Part shown: positions 12,588 through 13,960 of the stretch, piece by piece
Layout of the letters: every line of letters begins with the position of its first letter
How positions within the stretch are numbered: the stretch's first letter is position 1
NCBI GenBank assembly: GCA_036271855.1
Contig: DATAZV010000023.1
Location: 1-13,960, forward strand
DNA length: 13,960 bases
Direction of reading: 5' to 3'
Origin: JAQGMJ01 sp036271855
Lineage (GTDB): Bacteria; Pseudomonadota; Gammaproteobacteria; Burkholderiales; JAEUOS01
Program-made: the position numbers and the translations under genes
Notes under the pieces: model-generated
What the model was told of the DNA's origin: nothing
Seen by the model: the letters and a program-made list of their open reading frames with translations, nothing else
Database searches by the model: none

Positions 12588-13232
12588 TTATTTGCGCAGC
12601 GGCAGGGTGTCGCGCGCGCGGATGGCGGTTTTCGGGCGAAAGGCCTTGCAGACCTTTTCGTCGGTTTCGACGTAAGGCCCGCCGATCAGGTCGAGGCAAT
12701 AGGGCACGGCGGCGAAAATGCCGCCGGCAATTTGCGCGCCTTCCTTGTCCTTCAGGCCTTCGAGGATTTCCCTGATCGCCTTCGGCTGGCCCGGCAGGTT
12801 GATGATCAGCGCCCCGGTCTTCGGGTTTTCGTCACCGGCAGGTTGAAAGCGGATCACCGCCACCTGGCGCGAGAGGACGGCGGTCGGCACGAACCTCAGG
12901 CTCAAGGCGCGCATCTGCTCGCCAAAGCCCGGCATCTCCTTGTGTGCCACGGCCAGCGTCGCCTCCGGCGTCACATCGCGCAGCGCCGGGCCGGTGCCGC
13001 CGGTGGTCAGCACCAGGTCGCACTTTTCAATATCCACCAGTTCGATCAATGCCTGTTCGATCTGTGCCTGCTCGTCGGGGATCAGGCGTGTCACCGGCTC
13101 CCAGCTTGTCAGCAGGGCACTGTCGATCCAGGCCTGTAACTCCGGCAGGCCCTTGTCCTCATACACCCCGGCGGAAGCGCGGTCGCTGATCGACACCAGG
13201 CCGACGCGCAAGGGACGGTCGAGCAGGTTCAT
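12588..13232 (-). CDS. mog: Molybdopterin adenylyltransferase
   Basis: 214 residues. Motifs: V-G-L-V-S-I-S-D-R-A-S-A-G-V-Y-E-D-K-G (10-28), T-T-G-G-T-G-P-A-L-R-D-V-T-P-E-A-T (76-92) with the catalytic-region Asp86, M-P-G-F-G-E-Q-M-R, N-L-P-G-Q-P-K-A-I and A-A-V-P-Y-C-L-D-L-I-G-G-P-Y-V-E-T near the end. Mog adenylylates molybdopterin to prepare it for molybdate insertion, in the cytoplasm. The product serves enzymes such as nitrate reductase, which may link it loosely to the nitrate genes at the other end of the window. Its ATG overlaps the darP stop as ATGA (13229-13232), a sign of translational coupling. Confidence 0.96.
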   Translation of the reverse strand: MNLLDRPLRVGLVSISDRASAGVYEDKGLPELQAWIDSALLTSWEPVTRLIPDEQAQIEQALIELVDIEKCDLVLTTGGTGPALRDVTPEATLAVAHKEMPGFGEQMRALSLRFVPTAVLSRQVAVIRFQPAGDENPKTGALIINLPGQPKAIREILEGLKDKEGAQIAGGIFAAVPYCLDLIGGPYVETDEKVCKAFRPKTAIRARDTLPLRK

Positions 13233-13813
13233 TCTTCGTCCTCCTCGTTGTTCTCCCCGGGCGCGGCAGGCACGGCCGCCTTGCGCCGCGCGTCGATCTG
13301 CTCGCGAATCAACTGATACAGCTTGCGAAAGTCGCGCGGCGGCTTGCTCGTTTCGCGTTCCTTCTTGGCATTGCGCACCAGCACGCGCAACTGCTGCAAA
13401 TCGGTGCCGGGGTAGGTGTTGGCGAATTCGCCCAGCACGCCGTCCTCGGCCAGCAGGCGTTCGCGCCAGCGCTCGGCCAGGTGCATGTCGCCCACCTCGG
13501 CCTTGGAGTCGCCGGTGAAACGGTCCAGCGCTTCGCGCAGGGGTTCCGGGTCGACGTCGCGCATCAGCTTGCCGATGTACTGATACTGGCGCCGCTTGCC
13601 TTCGTGCGCCGTGATGGTCTGGTAGTCGAGCAGGGCCTGGTGCAGCTTTTCCGGCAATTCGAGCTCGCCCAGCTGCGCGCGCGGCAGCTCCGAAAGCTCG
13701 CGCCCCAGCTCCTGCAGCGCCGTGACGTCGCGCTTGCGCTGCGACTTGCTGGGACGGTCGTATTCCGTCTTCGGCGGCGGCGTGGGATTGATAACGGGGG
13801 TGCGGGTGCGCAT
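13229..13813 (-). CDS. darP: DarP/YjgA (DUF615) ribosomal large-subunit maturation factor
   Basis: 194 residues, highly charged and without membrane segments. Recognisable strings are K-S-Q-R-K-R-D-V-T-A-L-Q-E-L-G, L-E-L-P-E-K-L-H-Q-A-L, H-E-G-K-R-R-Q-Y-Q-Y-I-G-K-L-M-R, R-W-R-E-R-L-L, N-T-Y-P-G-T-D-L-Q-Q-L-R-V-L-V-R-N-A-K-K-E and K-L-Y-Q-L-I-R-E. The family associates with late 50S assembly intermediates. The C terminus is an acidic tail (N-N-E-E-D-E-E). The frame is open to 13933, but residues before M-R-T-R-T-P-V-I-N-P are not family-like and the AT-rich promoter region lies inside that stretch. The ATG at 13813 was therefore chosen. It heads an operon with mog and the carboxylesterase. Confidence 0.93.
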   Translation of the reverse strand: MRTRTPVINPTPPPKTEYDRPSKSQRKRDVTALQELGRELSELPRAQLGELELPEKLHQALLDYQTITAHEGKRRQYQYIGKLMRDVDPEPLREALDRFTGDSKAEVGDMHLAERWRERLLAEDGVLGEFANTYPGTDLQQLRVLVRNAKKERETSKPPRDFRKLYQLIREQIDARRKAAVPAAPGENNEEDEE

Positions 13814-13839
13814 GCGGGGGGCGATACGGTGTCTGAACG

Positions 13840-13870
13840 TATAATTATATGTCGCCGGTCCCTCTGGGAC
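13840..13870. promoter_or_regulatory. AT-rich promoter region upstream of darP with a symmetric -10 and an adjacent dyad
   Basis: TATAATTATA (13840-13849) is its own reverse complement, giving a perfect TATAAT box on both strands. The minus-strand copy (13849-13844) lies 31 bases before the darP ATG. The minus-strand -35 position holds no good TTGACA; instead GTCCC-TCT-GGGAC (13858-13870) forms a 5-bp dyad just upstream of the -10. The plus-strand box would serve a rightward gene beyond the window edge. Confidence 0.5.
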
Positions 13871-13960
13871 TGGTCCGCGCGCGAATTCACCGGCGAAGCG
13901 CAGCCGGGTGGAATTACCCGCCTTCGCCCCCATCTGCTGTTTTTGCCCAGAACAACATCC

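Noticed and set aside
1..13960. CRISPR arrays, tRNA genes, insertion sequences or prophage remnants
   Set aside because: No regularly spaced repeats, cloverleaf-like segments, transposase or integrase motifs, or terminal repeats with target duplications were found on reading both strands.

Overview
The window is GC-rich, densely coded chromosomal DNA. It looks like a betaproteobacterium, probably Burkholderiales or Rhodocyclales. The evidence is the Bug/TctC-type binding protein, the CaiB/BaiF CoA-transferase, the NarK/NasT/soluble-kinase nitrate group, and the darP-mog-carboxylesterase order. No rRNA, tRNA, CRISPR array, insertion sequence or prophage gene is visible. The taxonomic call is an inference from gene content.

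Left end (1-2625): nitrate assimilation. The C-terminal end of a Ser/Thr kinase of the membrane-anchored kinase/phosphatase type runs rightward. It converges on a leftward pair made of a NarK/NasA-type nitrate transporter and, downstream of it, a NasT-like ANTAR antiterminator. The 344-base gap upstream of narK carries an excellent sigma-54 (-24/-12) promoter, a far-upstream dyad and two tandem hairpins in the short leader. This fits nitrogen-controlled initiation followed by RNA-level control. The NasT receiver domain has lost its acidic pocket.

Middle (2626-11875): a DHH-family phosphoesterase, malonyl-CoA decarboxylase (MCD), a DUF155/RMD1-like membrane-anchored protein (leftward), an enoyl-CoA hydratase-like crotonase lacking one of the two usual catalytic glutamates, a CaiB/BaiF family III CoA-transferase, a VOC/glyoxalase protein (leftward), a GntR/UTRA regulator, a Bug-type periplasmic binding protein (leftward) and a two-domain cupin. 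The crotonase and CoA-transferase form a tight pair. MCD, the pair, the regulator, the solute receptor and the cupin together resemble a loosely organised uptake and CoA-activation module for a small carboxylate such as malonate or a related diacid; the substrate is a guess. A perfect 22-bp palindrome abuts the -35 box of a good sigma-70 promoter between the VOC and GntR genes. It is the strongest operator candidate in the window.

Right end (11891-13960): a leftward, tightly packed operon of darP (yjgA/DUF615), mog (molybdopterin adenylyltransferase) and an EstB-type carboxylesterase. It has an ATGA overlap and a 10-base gap, and is preceded by an AT-rich promoter region.

Several genes point at each other. 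The CoA-transferase/VOC junction has true intrinsic terminators for both strands. Three other convergent junctions carry compact inverted repeats that contain one or both stop codons but lack a T-run.
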